From contig CP114118.1 of NCBI GenBank assembly GCA_029959195.1, positions 1,240,001-1,304,000 of the forward strand: 64,000 bases of DNA, written 5' to 3'. This stretch comes from Dictyophora rubrovolvata (Eukaryota; Basidiomycota; Agaricomycetes; Phallales; Phallaceae). Below the pieces are notes generated by a model, which worked only from the letters and a program-made list of their open reading frames with translations, was not told where the DNA came from and made no database searches. The position numbers and the translations under genes are program-made. Shown one piece after another: positions 33,066 to 43,496 of the stretch. How positions within the stretch are numbered: the first letter of the stretch is position 1; the number at the start of each line of letters is the position of its first letter.

Positions 33066-35280
33066 GTTAACTTCTGATAATTTAGATGATTCTAGCGGGA
33101 ATTTACCAATTTTTTCTTTCTATTTTTAGCTAAATATCTGTATGATTGATTTTTGATAAGAAATTGATTAGCATTGGTTCTCTGCCATGTATCCAACACT
33201 CAATGACTTCTGTTGGATCCTGTGTGCATATATGCCACTTGAGCTTTCACTTCAGCAGGTTCTTTATGCTTTTGGGACAATATTGATGGCTCAAGTTTTA
33301 AACAGAATCAACTGCAACAGCCTCATCAACACAATGAGACAGGCTGGGACCAGGCCATACATATGCTGATCGACATTGCATTTGATCTACCAAATCAACC
33401 ACTCCCTCAAACCGATGGTAGAAATTTGGATGATGACAGTGCAAGCTTGGGATGGAGAACTACCAGAGGATCAATAATATATCAGTAGGATCAAGTATTA
33501 TATTCGTGATTTTATCGAGCACTTCCATTGGCCATCTTCTGAAATCATTTCCCACCTATCTACCCGACTGCCAGTCATATTACATACTCCTCGTTTGAAT
33601 TATTTGTTTTGCAAGGACAAACCACTGTCCAGAGATCAGAACCTGGTTGTCGTCTCCATACTTGGTGCAGATTTACAATGGACAAAGGGAATTCTGATTA
33701 TTGCACAATGTTGTCAATGTCGTGCATGATTCTATGTGAATCATTATACATACCAAGATCCAGGAAACCAATGTAGATGACTACAGCAGTTGGAATATGA
33801 CACACAGTATTGTGTGTTTTGTAAAGAGAAATGATTTATGTTCATATCAAGGTATTTATAAATAAGTTCTCTTTTATATTTAATAAAATTTGCAAAATAG
33901 GTTGCTCAACTACAAGAAGCTGCAATTTTACATTTCCAAGCTTCTTGGAGTGGTGTCACTAATGTTTTGAATTGTTCAATCTTATCAGGCTCACTCACAC
34001 TTGATACAAAACAGATCAAGAAATTATTTGTGGAGAATTTCACACATTGATTAATTGTTGCACATGGACTATCTGCAAGTTTTATTTGTTCATCCAATGC
34101 TAGCAGTGATGACATGGTTCAGTTTGTATTGAATTTCATTGGAACAAATGGTGGAGTTGTTGCTGGGGCTTGGAATCATGTGTGTGATGGCTGCACACAT
34201 GATAAATGTTATGCGACACCGGAATATCTGGCTCTTGTTAGAGAATGTCAACATAATTTGGGTATTGAGCTTCCACTGGTGAGTAATTTTTTGTTTCAAG
34301 TTCTGGTTAATATGCAGTCACTAGGCTAATAATTCTGAGGTCCCACCAGTAAATTTGGATACAAATGATGGGCTGCAGGTTGTGGTACGGATGGCCATCA
34401 TGGATGGCAAGACATTATCTCATAAGGTCAGTCCAATATAGTTTTCCCATGCATTTTTCTTTTAACAAAATTATGTTCAGATATGTGCCATTGCACAGTG
34501 CCGGAATCTATTGGAAAATTATCAAAATGGGCATTTTTGTGCAGCCCATCATGCATATAATGAGTGTTGCACAATCAATAATTGTAACCAGCATATTGGA
34601 ACACAAAATAATATGACATGTGATATCAACGAGCATGTCCAAATTTACTGTCAATATTTAAATAGGTCGGAACTTTTGGTTCACTATGGGAACTCTTTTG
34701 ATATTGACAGACATTCACAGATTCAGCTCCTCTTCCTTCCTCTATGTTCGGTGAAATATTTCGAAGAATGAAACACCAAGAATTATTGATCTCAACCCTG
34801 CTGATGGTGAAAATACTACTATTGCTCATCACTTTAGGGCTAGGCATATATACTGTGTGGAAACCATTCAATGGGCTTGTGGTTCCCCCATTGCATGGGG
34901 CAAATGCTATGATGCTGAAGGAGAGTCTCAAGTTTTAGACCTCTGTAATTCGTGATTCCTGTGATGTATCCGCCGCAACTTATGCATCAGTGACTTGTGT
35001 AACAGTATTTATGTCAATGTCCAACACTTGCATAAGTAAGGTCCAGTAATTTAAATACTGTAGATTAATCAAGAGTACTTCAAGAAGAATATCAATGACA
35101 ATCTCCTATCAGCTTGAACCTTGAAGTCAAACTTTGTTTAAGTGTCTTTGGTTAATGCAAGTTTACGGTTGCAAGTGTATGCGTGGAAGTATACGTGGCT
35201 ACAAATGATTACTTGAGTGAGTATAGACTCGAGAGAGAATAGGTCTTACTGGTGAAGGTTGAAAGTCCTTGGAGGTCTCT

Positions 35281-35693
35281 TGTCACACTCGGCATGCCCC
35301 AGAGTCCAAACCCAGACTATTCCGAACTCCGAACTACATATCCCATACTTCCCCATAACTCTGAGACCTGTACTTAATCCGTACTCCATATCAGACACCT
35401 TCCTTAAGGGGATGTGTATTCCAGTCACTTAGTAATAAGGTACCTAGTTGCCATCTTGGCTTGCACTAGTCTGTTCCCACCTTCCCTTATTTGTCATTAT
35501 TCCCATTTACATAGTTCCACTCCCTCCTGTATTTAAACCCCAGCTCTCTCAGCTGTGGATCCTCAGTCTGAATATAATCAGTTATTCTCTCATCTCTAGT
35601 CCATCTTGTATTTCTTAATCCATATTGCATAGTTGGCTCAGACTTAACATTCAAGTCAACTTGTACTTATCATTTACATCATCAAAGATGACA
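35281..35693 (+). repeat. LTR, TGTCACACTCGGC ... GATGACA family
   Basis: 413 bp. It includes the TATTTAAACCCC TATA-like site near 35530 and GCTGTGGATCCTCAGTCTGA near 35555, shared with 29990-30143 and the 25.9-27.05 kb cluster. No target duplication. Confidence 0.65.
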
Positions 35694-35947
35694 TGGACTT
35701 GTACTCTGTCGTTGTATCACACGTCGTCGGAATAGTGTGTACTTTCTCGTATTCCAAAATCAAGGGATATTGTAAGCTGGGCGAGTGGGCGCAATATATA
35801 AGTTGAAGCCAAGTCCCTCACCCCATACTTCAGAACTCCACCTCCTGTCTGACCCCGTGGTCCGGACTTCTTTGGAACTATTTGGAATAGCCCTGGACCA
35901 CCATATGTAACATCCCTTTAGACTAGAGAGAATAGTATTGTTGATAA

Positions 35948-36125
35948 TGGTGATGACAACATTATTGACAATTACGACAACATTCAACAATTACGACAAT
36001 GTTCAATGATCATGACGGTGTTTAACGATTACGACGGTGTTCAACAATTATGACTGTGTTCAGTGATTACGATGGTGTTCAGCGATTATAACAGTGTTTG
36101 GCAATGTATTTATGACAGTGTCTAA
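35948..36125 (+). repeat. 19-bp minisatellite, about eight diverged units
   Basis: Units such as AACAATTACGACAATGTTC, AACGATTACGACGGTGTTC and AGTGATTACGATGGTGTTC follow head to tail without spacers. A second small tandem (two 26-bp units, ATAACAGTGTTGATAAGATG type) follows at 36215-36268. Confidence 0.7.
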
Positions 36126-37167
36126 TAGTTCCAACAATGGTCAAGGGTAGTCTGACGTTAACAGTGAAGAAGGAGTAAGAGGTCAAAGTTAGTTGATTGT
36201 AATGAGTGTCAACATTGTCTGTAACAGTATTGATAAGATGTTGTCTATAACAGTGTTGATAAGATGTTGTTGAAGTAAATGTAGATAAGAGGAGAGTTTA
36301 GTGAAGTCTTATAGACTAGGATAGCGGTTGAACACGAGTTTATAATGGACCAACAGGTATCAGAGTAGTTACAGACAGTTGAATGATATGGATAATAATA
36401 AGATGAGATGATGTCCAGAGGGGAAAAGTGCCCTTCTTATATAGACTTTTGGGCATGAACAGCTTAACCATAAAAGGAAACATGAATGAGTCAGTAATAT
36501 CTCAGAAATGACTCACTGTTCCTGCTGAGTCGTGGGCACAGGAAGAAAAAGAAGAAATCAAGGAGAAATCAAGGAGAAATGGTTAGAATGTCACAACATG
36601 TGACAGAGAAAGGAGGAGATTGGAAAAGAATAGGAAAAATAAGTGATTTTGGGGTTTTATGATATTTTTGAGTGGAAGGGAAAGCAACCAGTTACATGAC
36701 AGTTCCCTTCAGGATCACATTGTCCTCAATCTCTAGCCTATGACAAAACTTGTAAATTATTGGCTCACCTAGTCACTTGAGACCCAAATAGCAACTGGCT
36801 ACAAATGATGTGTTTTATTGTTGATGGGTTCCACTACTGAGGTCATAGCTCAACAGATCGCTTCTGTCGCAAACATTGTAATCCCCAGCTGCTCGATGGT
36901 TCTCAACCTGATTTAATGCTTTTGGAACAGAATGAGAGAGGAAGAGTAAATGTCAAAAGTGCATTTAATACGGAGATGGCTGAACAGTTTAATGCATGGA
37001 TGGATGGATTTGAATCCCAACTTCATGCAATGTCTAATCTCAATTTTGATTTTTTTATTCATTCAATTATGCTTCTATATAAAGAGGAAAAGGAAGCAAA
37101 ACATCACAATGAAGATAGTGATAATTGATGTACCTATTTAATGATTTTATTCTTTTAGACATGTATG

Positions 37168-37537
37168 TGTTAGGGCAACTCAGGGCACACATCTAGAGGA
37201 GGGAAAACCTAAGATCTATTCATGGGAAACAACTAGTACTCACCTAGAGGAGGGAAAACCTAAGAGAAAAAGCTTAGGGATCCTCCTCTAAGGAAAACGA
37301 CTATATATCTACGAGTACAGGCACTCGGTTGATCCCCATGGGATCTGCAGTGATAATGAACGAAAACATGTGAGAATGAGAGTTCGGTTGAAGACTGAAT
37401 TCGAGAGAACAAGTTGAAAACGAGAAATAGTCAGAAATATGAGAAAGTGAGAAAGGACAGAATAATCATAGAGAGTGTGTGAATACAGGAAAATGGGAAA
37501 ATGGGAAAACAGAAAGTGTCGCTAGCATACCATGACA
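37168..37537 (-). repeat. solo LTR with perfect 5-bp target duplication GTATG
   Basis: TGTTAGGGCAACTCAGGGCA to GCATACCATGACA, 370 bp, flanked by GTATG at 37163-37167 and 37538-37542. It lies just after the CxC6 gene stop. Confidence 0.85.
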
Positions 37538-37542
37538 GTATG

Positions 37543-38219
37543 TGCAGAATTTTGCAACTTTAATGAGGTGTGATGTGACATGATGTGACACAATACATTC
37601 CTCCTTTCTTCCAATCATCACCACATTGCAGCACTTTGTAGACATACACCCTCCCGGTGAAGTGAAGGTCACTTCTGGTAAGAGTCTAATTATCATTTAT
37701 TTATATTCTCTTAATCTTATCAGTTTTATTAAAGCATCACATACATTGCACAGTCCCATGCTCCCATACCTATACTCTGACCAAATATCATGCATTTACT
37801 CCCTGCTCCACATGTTTAGAGGTGTACTTTTTGTTCCATATCTTTCTTTTATGTCTTTATGATATTTCCCAACCATCAAAGTATCTCTCCACATACGATT
37901 TCTGAAATGTCGCTCACAATTCAGCATGCCATCCTCCAGCCTTTGTATCCCCACCAAGTGTTGGGTGTTTGTTAGTCTTCCTGGTGTCATGTATCAAAAC
38001 CTTCCTCATTTGGTGATTGGGTTGCTTATCCAAAGCGGACATTCAAATCCTCCCTTCCTAGAAAGCAACTATCAACTTATCCAAATTCCCTTATTCAAAT
38101 AATAATAAAATGTTCAATCTTTGTCTCATCCATGTTCACAATTAGAAACCCTACCTCTTTCCTAGACACCCAAGATTCTTCCCCAGAAGATATTATCCCT
38201 CTGATATTTCATTATATAT
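37543..38219. other. non-coding stretch between the solo LTR and repeat copy 2
   Basis: AT-rich sequence without a supported gene. Open frames on both strands are short and lack motifs. A pyrimidine-rich segment near 38030-38190 (ATTCAAATCCTCCC) may be repeat tail. Confidence 0.35.
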
Positions 38220-38371
38220 AAAGGGTGAACAAAAGAATTTCAAGGCGATGACAAAACAAAAGAAAGAAAGGAGCAACACAAAAGAATGGATTTAGAATTA
38301 ATACAAGTACAAAAGGAAAGAAAAAGGAGCAAACAAGAAAGGAAACGATGAGAATAGGAGGTCATTTAACC

Positions 38372-38704
38372 TCAGAAATGATGTGCATTCACCACTGCCA
38401 TATGTATCTGTGTATTTTGTTGTTGAACTCTTGTTAAAGAGCTCCAATCGTATGGAACTAAAGGTCTTTGCTCAAGGTACTCGGGAAGTGGTTGAGAAGT
38501 ATCAACCTCTAGCAGACAGTAGTCAGGGGCAGGGTGATTGTCGATCACATTAGTGGGAGCATCTATGAAAAGAAATTCATTGTGATAAAGAAGTGGTCGA
38601 TGGAATATGAACCACCAAACAGGTTGTTCGCTACGATGAAACTGGCAAACCCAAACCAATTCATATGAACGAGCGAGTATGTTGATATGGATTATTTCAT
38701 TCAC
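38372..38704 (-). CDS. hypothetical frame c, copy 2
   Basis: 110 codons. The same start MNEIIHINILARSYELVWVC as 17516-17812, with His for Tyr, Ala for Thr and Pro for Leu among the differences. It extends to TQIHMAVVNAHHF because its end differs from copy 1. Not recognised. Confidence 0.35.
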   Translation of the reverse strand: MNEIIHINILARSYELVWVCQFHRSEQPVWWFIFHRPLLYHNEFLFIDAPTNVIDNHPAPDYCLLEVDTSQPLPEYLEQRPLVPYDWSSLTRVQQQNTQIHMAVVNAHHF

Positions 38705-39096
38705 TTTTGGATTCTCTGGGAATTCCAGTTTCTCATAGGGTACCTGGTATTCTTGAATGGGGACTAGAGAATGCGGCCATAACGTACTTCTGTCTACCTT
38801 GATGTTTGTACCAGAGATGTGATAAATCCGTATTGTTGATACGAAGTTAGCATATCATTCATCCAAAGTTATCCCTGTAAAAGGATAAAAGGGGTAAGGA
38901 AGGAAGGAAGTGAGGGCAAGTGATTCGTAGCCAAGAGGTTGCACGAAGCTCATGATGGAAGAGAAGGATAAGAAAGGATGGAATTAATTTAGACTCTGAA
39001 AGAAAAGAAACAAGACAACAAAAGAGGGGAATAAAAAAATAAAGAAGTCCTTGTTTTTTGTTTTAATTAGTCCTGATTATTCAAATGAAGTACTTC

Positions 39097-39447
39097 CTAT
39101 GGTGTTATCCCAGATGTCTTAAATATAGCTGAACAGAATTTCCGAAGTCGATGTAGCTTGGGGACAGTAGAAACAGGAGTCGTAGGACGAAAAGAAGGTG
39201 ATGAAGGTTTGGTGGGAGGATCAAAAGAGGAGATAGGAGGTTTAGGAGTCATGGGAAATTGTGGAGTACCAGAATCATAGAAAGGAAGGAAAAATTCAGG
39301 TTCTGGCATGTGCCAATATCGGCAATGGATCCATGAATAAGGGACATCAAATACAATGTGCCAGAATGCATGTCCGTGTTCAGCAGTAGCCCATATCCTA
39401 GTAACTGTGTCCAGTAGACCTATGTGAATTGTGTACATATTTACCAC
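39097..39447 (-). CDS. hypothetical frame b, copy 2 (identical protein)
   Basis: Encodes the same 116 residues as 16773-17123, including the Pro/Ser-rich tail. Not recognised. Confidence 0.4.
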   Translation of the reverse strand: MVNMYTIHIGLLDTVTRIWATAEHGHAFWHIVFDVPYSWIHCRYWHMPEPEFFLPFYDSGTPQFPMTPKPPISSFDPPTKPSSPSFRPTTPVSTVPKLHRLRKFCSAIFKTSGITP

Positions 39448-39474
39448 AACAAACCATTCTTCATATCCTTCTAA

Positions 39475-39765
39475 CTATAATTGTGTTCCAAAAGAAACCT
39501 TCTTATTGCCTGCATCTGAATATGAGATCAGATCTGAAGCTTTATGTCGACCAATAATAATGGGGTTCAGGTATAATGGTAATAAGGTAGAGGGATCGAG
39601 GTTGAGGTGCATATAGAATGTGAAGTAGACGTAGTACTGAGTGTCCAAATCACAGAGATTGATATCAGGAGTAGGAGGGACAAAACGAAAACAATCAGAG
39701 TCATCAATAAAAGGAGTGCAAAGGGATGACAGGGAATGAGAAGAGTGAATTTGGAGTGAGGACAT
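39475..39765 (-). CDS. hypothetical frame a, copy 2
   Basis: 96 codons, MSSLQIHSSHSLSSLCTPF at the start, nearly identical to 16455-16745. Not recognised. Confidence 0.3.
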   Translation of the reverse strand: MSSLQIHSSHSLSSLCTPFIDDSDCFRFVPPTPDINLCDLDTQYYVYFTFYMHLNLDPSTLLPLYLNPIIIGRHKASDLISYSDAGNKKVSFGTQL

Positions 39766-39923
39766 ATCTTTTGTATCAATGTTTTTGGGATAAAAAAAAA
39801 TGTTTGGACGTGGGTTTTGGGTAGTTGCAAAAGTGAATTCAAGCTCCGAGGGACATATCGTGGGATTAGGGAATCTTTGGAATATTTACCCTAATTTTTG
39901 CCAAATATAGATTTTGGTGTGCG

Positions 39924-40184
39924 ACAGCATTGTGGCAGCCTCAACCATAGGAGTTATCAGACAGATGCATGCAAATTACAAGAGGCACTGCCTCAGAAAG
40001 AGCAGATTTATCGCAAGGCCGTTTCTGACACAGTGAGATCCATCCAGTTCCAGAACAGACATCATTGTTTTAGTAACTGGCCTAATCCCCCATTTCAACC
40101 AATTCAGCCGACTACAACTTCTCAAACCTCTATTAATCTGCTGGCCTTGGAGCCTTGTAGCTTTTCAGACCACCCTTCCTTTGA
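39924..40184 (+). mobile_element. 5' remnant of the second Ty3/Gypsy fossil, cut by the Harbinger element
   Basis: Open, Gln- and Pro-rich sequence leading into the Harbinger insertion; the right flank (43837 on) continues in the same orientation. It is assigned to the retroelement by position only; no gag motif was identified. Confidence 0.4.
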
Positions 40185-40189
40185 TATTA

Positions 40190-40331
40190 GGGGGTTTCAC
40201 GTTGGTGAATTTGCTCTGAATTTGCTCTGAATTCCATAGATAACTCCTTCCTGAACTCTGTTTGGATTTCCGGAGTTATCATGGAGTTCACAGCGAATTC
40301 AGACTGAGTTTGCCCAACGTAAAACCCCCCT
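40190..40331. repeat. left end of Harbinger with internal inverted copy of its terminus
   Basis: The left terminus AGGGGGTTTCACGTTGG is followed 105 bp later by an inverted relative, CCCAACGTAAAACCCCCCT (40313-40331), so the first 142 bp by themselves resemble a MITE with terminal inverted repeats. Confidence 0.6.
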
Positions 40332-40580
40332 ACATTTGGCATTCTACTTTTCACATTTCCATCTAGATTAAATAAGATAAGATAATGTAGTTATAACTTA
40401 GGTATGACTAACATTAATTCGTAATAAATTATAACTCATCTGGGTCAGTGGTCACGTTACAAGTTCAGCAACTCAAAAAAGAACTTCAACCTCAGAAATA
40501 TGCCTAGCCCCTCAGTATGACAACAACTGATACAAGCTACTGAATTAAAAATTATCAGGCTGCAGCATATTAGACAAAGA

Positions 40581-42080
40581 ATGCATAGTCTCGAAAATGA
40601 TAATTTCAGTGAAGCAGAATATGGTAGTAATGCAGATGACTCAGAAACCATGAGCGTGAGCTCACTTTCATCCCTTTCATCCCTTTCAACTACTTTGTCT
40701 TTTTCATCTATTTCATCCCTCTCAGAAACAAATACTGAGGATCATGATTCAGAAGAAGATGAAAATGCATATCGTATTGAAGATGAAGATACTTATACTC
40801 TCCATCAGCTCCATGCTTTAATACAATTAAGGAGTTATCTACTACAAACACGGGTGTTGTTTCCCAACACTGTACACAAGGTTTTGCAGCTCTCTCTGGT
40901 ATTAGACAAGTTCCGGATGGATGACAGCAAGTGTTTCCGTGCAAATCTTTGTGTCTCCCCTAATACTTTTGATAAGCTTCTCCTTTGGATAGAAGATGAT
41001 CCTGTGTTTGTGTCCACAGGACCATGGCCCCAGCTTCCTCTTCACTTTCAACTTGCAATAACACTCTTTCAATTCGGCCATTTTGGTAATGCTGCTTCGG
41101 TAGAGACAGTTGTACAGTGGGCTGGAGTTAGCGCAGGACGTGTTGTTGCTGCCACCAGGCATGTGATGGTGGCATTCTTGCAACACCATGACCGCATTAT
41201 TAGATGGCCAACTGCAGAAGAAAAAGAGGAAGCAAAAGATACAATTGCTGAATTATCTTGTGAAGGCTGGAGGGATGGATTTTGTTTGGTGGATGGAACC
41301 TTGGTGCCGCTGGCAGAGAAGCCAGGTTTTCATGGAGAGGGTTATTATGATTGGAAAAGTAATTATTCTTTAAATCTCCAAGTAAGTATTCACGTTATCA
41401 TGGTTGAACTTATCTGACTTGTATATTTGGTCTATCACCTAGCTTATTACACTGCCAAATCTGCGGATAATCGACTACTGTTTAGGCTATTGTAGTAGCA
41501 CCCATGACTCCACAGCTTTCCAGGCATCTCGGACATATAAAGAACATGACAAGCTCTTTATAAATGGTGAATGGATCTGGGCAGATACTGCATATCCATT
41601 GCAACCATGGATAATCTCGCCTTACAAACAGCCATACTCTAATAAGTCAATTAACAAGAAATTTAATTACTGGGTGTCTAGAGTAAGTGTTTTGAAAGCT
41701 TAAGCATGTGGTGAACTTACTATTTTTATTAACAGGTCTGGGTTGAGTCAGAACACGCTGTTGGTTATCTCAAAGGACGGTTTTCTTCTCTCAAAGGATT
41801 ACATCAGCAAATTGATGATGAACGTGACCATAAACGCGTGCTTGAGTGGATTCGAACATGTCTTGTTATACACACCCTTATTTCTTACATCGAGCACGAG
41901 ACCATTTCGGAGATAAATGAGCTGGTAGAATGCGGGCTGGATGGGGAACCGGCCAATGTGACTGAACATGAACCAGCACCAAATGAAGTAGGTTCACGGC
42001 AATGGATAGCACAAGCTGAATTAAAGCGTTCTGGAGTGAAAAGAACTCTATTAAATAGTGGCCTAATCTATTTAACCTAG
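40581..42080 (+). CDS. PIF/Harbinger DDE transposase (nuclease)
   Basis: Cuts and joins transposon ends together with its Myb-like partner. Exons 40581-41381, 41443-41682 and 41736-42080 (introns 61 and 53 nt, GT-AG) give 461 residues with no stop. The N-terminal 65 residues are Ser- and acid-rich (MSVSSLSSLSSLS). A helix-turn-helix-like block follows (NAASVETVVQWAGVSAGRVV, about residues 170-195), then the DDE_Tnp_4 core: first Asp in CLVDGTLVPLAEKP (residue about 235), HGEGYYDWKSNYSLNLQ, second Asp in STHDSTAF, WADTAYPLQPWIISPY, third acid Glu in VWVESEHAVGYLKGRF, then LKGLHQQIDDERDHKRVLEW. All three catalytic positions are kept. The stop codon overlaps the stop of the minus-strand partner at 42077-42080. 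Confidence 0.9.
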
Positions 42081-43496
42081 CTAAAAAATAGTCGTGTACT
42101 TCCAAAATCAAATTGGTTCTGTAACAGACCATTGCTTGATACATCTGTTGAGAGGTCTGCGGCGGATGTGGAGGTACTAGGCAACATCAAAGGAGCTACA
42201 GATGGTGATGTAACAATAGGTGGGGGGCGTGAGGTGCTCAAAGAAGCTTTGTTATAAGCTTCCATCTGCATAAGTGCAAGCCTGTATTTATTCTCCTCCC
42301 GCTGCTGCTCCAGCTTAAGTTGCTGAGTTTTGAATGCATACCTTGCAAGTTTCTCCTCGTGCTGCATGCGTTGGTGCTCTGTGAGCCGTCATTCAGATTC
42401 AGCCAGGTCATAGTCAGTATTGAGTAGTTCAGTAATCAAGCACTTCTTCCCTTTCTGAGGTAAAGATGAAGCTGTAGTAGTTGTAGCTGACATGGGCGTT
42501 GATGATCTGGATGAAGAAAAACCACTAGATACTGTGGAAGCACTGCGGATAGCTGGGTGACGCTTAGAAGGTGGGTTTGTTCCAGAAGTCTAGTAGCAGT
42601 CTAATAAATGGACTGCATAAGAATATCTTTAAGCTGGAATAACCTACTAGTACAACGTCCTCAGTACCCTCTTCACCACCTTCAACATTATCAGCTGCCA
42701 CACCATCAGATATTTGTGTGCTATCATCCACATTGTCTCCAGCATTGGATTCATTATCAGTTGTTGGCAATTTCAGGGCTGTCCATAAATCAGCTGCACC
42801 TCCTGCGAAATCCTTGTGTGAGCCTGTTATTGAGACACCAATTGGATTGAAGTTTGGAAGTTCATGCCACAAGGCATGAAGCTGCTCCCAAAATGGCCAT
42901 TTATTGTGAATTTTTTCTGAAACATGTTGAGTATTCAGGATTAGGTAGGGAAGAAGTTTAGTTTACCAATTTTGTTTGCAATATCAGAGTTCTCTCATAT
43001 ATCTATAGAATCTAACCCTGCTCCAGTTGCCCCAAGTTCAACACAATACTCTTTATAGCGCTTTTTTAATCTAGAAATAAATGAATGAATAGATTGATGA
43101 ATTATTAACCCCAACTCACCATTGTAATTGTCCCAAAACAGATTTAGTATAGTGGCCAACATCCCCTTTGTAACTCTCACGCAAATCCTTGTCTTCTTTG
43201 TTTGCTTCGTCAAAAACATACTTCGCAAGCATAGCATGAAAGCTGGCTTTTGAATTCTTTGCAGTGTTCTTTCTACGACCTTCAGCTTTTGCATCTTTTG
43301 TCGTATCAGAGAACAATTTCCGCCAAAATTCAACATCATTTTCGATATACTCAATGAGATGGAAGGTCCATTCATCATGCTTCATCCATGGGATTTCGGC
43401 AGCGCGCTTCTTTGCCTTATCTCCAGGCTTGTGATTTGTGCTGCGCAAGATACGATCAGAAGGAGGCTTCTTTCTATTGGATGTTTTCAGAGGCAT
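42077..43496 (-). pseudogene. Harbinger accessory protein, SANT/Myb-like DNA-binding, two TGA stops
   Basis: Second Harbinger protein; in this superfamily it binds the ends and brings the nuclease into the nucleus. Exon 1 starts MPLKTSNRKKPPSDRILRST at 43496, with a SANT-like WMKHDEWTFHLIEYIENDVE (about residues 38-58) and FHAMLAKYVFDEANKEDKDL. Exon 2 begins RLKKRYKEYCVELGATGAGL, exon 3 has KWPFWEQLHALWHELPNFNP and an acidic region, then a Ser-rich exon and a coiled-coil-like end (QQLKLEQQREENKYRLALMQ) finishing TRLFFS. Two in-frame TGA codons are seen, one after GLDSIDI and one after LAESE; both fit CGA-to-TGA change. All else looks whole, so the damage is slight and recent. Confidence 0.75.

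Larger units (their letters stand above)
34955..36735. mobile_element. composite insertion inside the CxC5/CxC6 gene
   Basis: Repeat DNA that separates the two coding parts. It holds an LTR at 35281-35693 (TGTCACACTCGGCATGCCCC to GATGACA), a block at 35760-35910 shared in reverse with 26505-26650, a 19-bp minisatellite and LTR-like ends TGTAACATCCC (about 35909) and GTTACATGACA (about 36684-36694). Exact boundaries and a target duplication were not resolved. Confidence 0.6.
33187..37128 (+). pseudogene. KDZ-transposon-associated cysteine-cluster (CxC5/CxC6) gene, split by an insertion
   Basis: Part 1 (33187-34950): LELSLQQVLYAFGTIL, HWPSSEIISHLSTRLPVILH, a CxC5-like cluster AQCCQC ... YCVFCKEK (33700-33830), VQFVLNFIGTNGGVVAGAWN with HVCDGCTHDKCY, then the CxC6-like cluster IMDGKTLSHKICAIAQCRNL, GHFCAAHHAYNECC, CNQHIG, CDINEH (34390-34640), and FRARHIYCVETIQWACGSPI (34835-34895). 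Part 2 (36735-37128): YDKTCKLLAHLV, FIVDGFHY, FCRKHCNPQLLDGSQPDL, MAEQFNAWMDGFESQLHAMS, ending NEDSDN. These are the CxC5/CxC6 families described beside Kyakuja-Dileera-Zisupton DNA transposons in mushrooms. About 1.8 kb of repeat DNA sits between the parts. At least six in-frame TGA codons are seen, several at positions where CGA (Arg) would fit. Confidence 0.75.
38220..39923 (-). repeat. 1.7 kb repeat unit of unknown type, copy 2 (inverted)
   Basis: Reverse-complement partner of 16303-18089, about 90 bp shorter. The homology starts at the CACCAAAATC end (39923) and ends in the TATAAAGGGTGAACAAAAG region (about 38220). Outside those limits the sequences no longer match. Part of the second Ty3/Gypsy fossil begins directly beyond its 39.9 kb edge. 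Confidence 0.85.

Noticed and set aside
35948-36125. CRISPR-like array
   Set aside because: Units are contiguous without spacers and diverged; the genome is eukaryotic.
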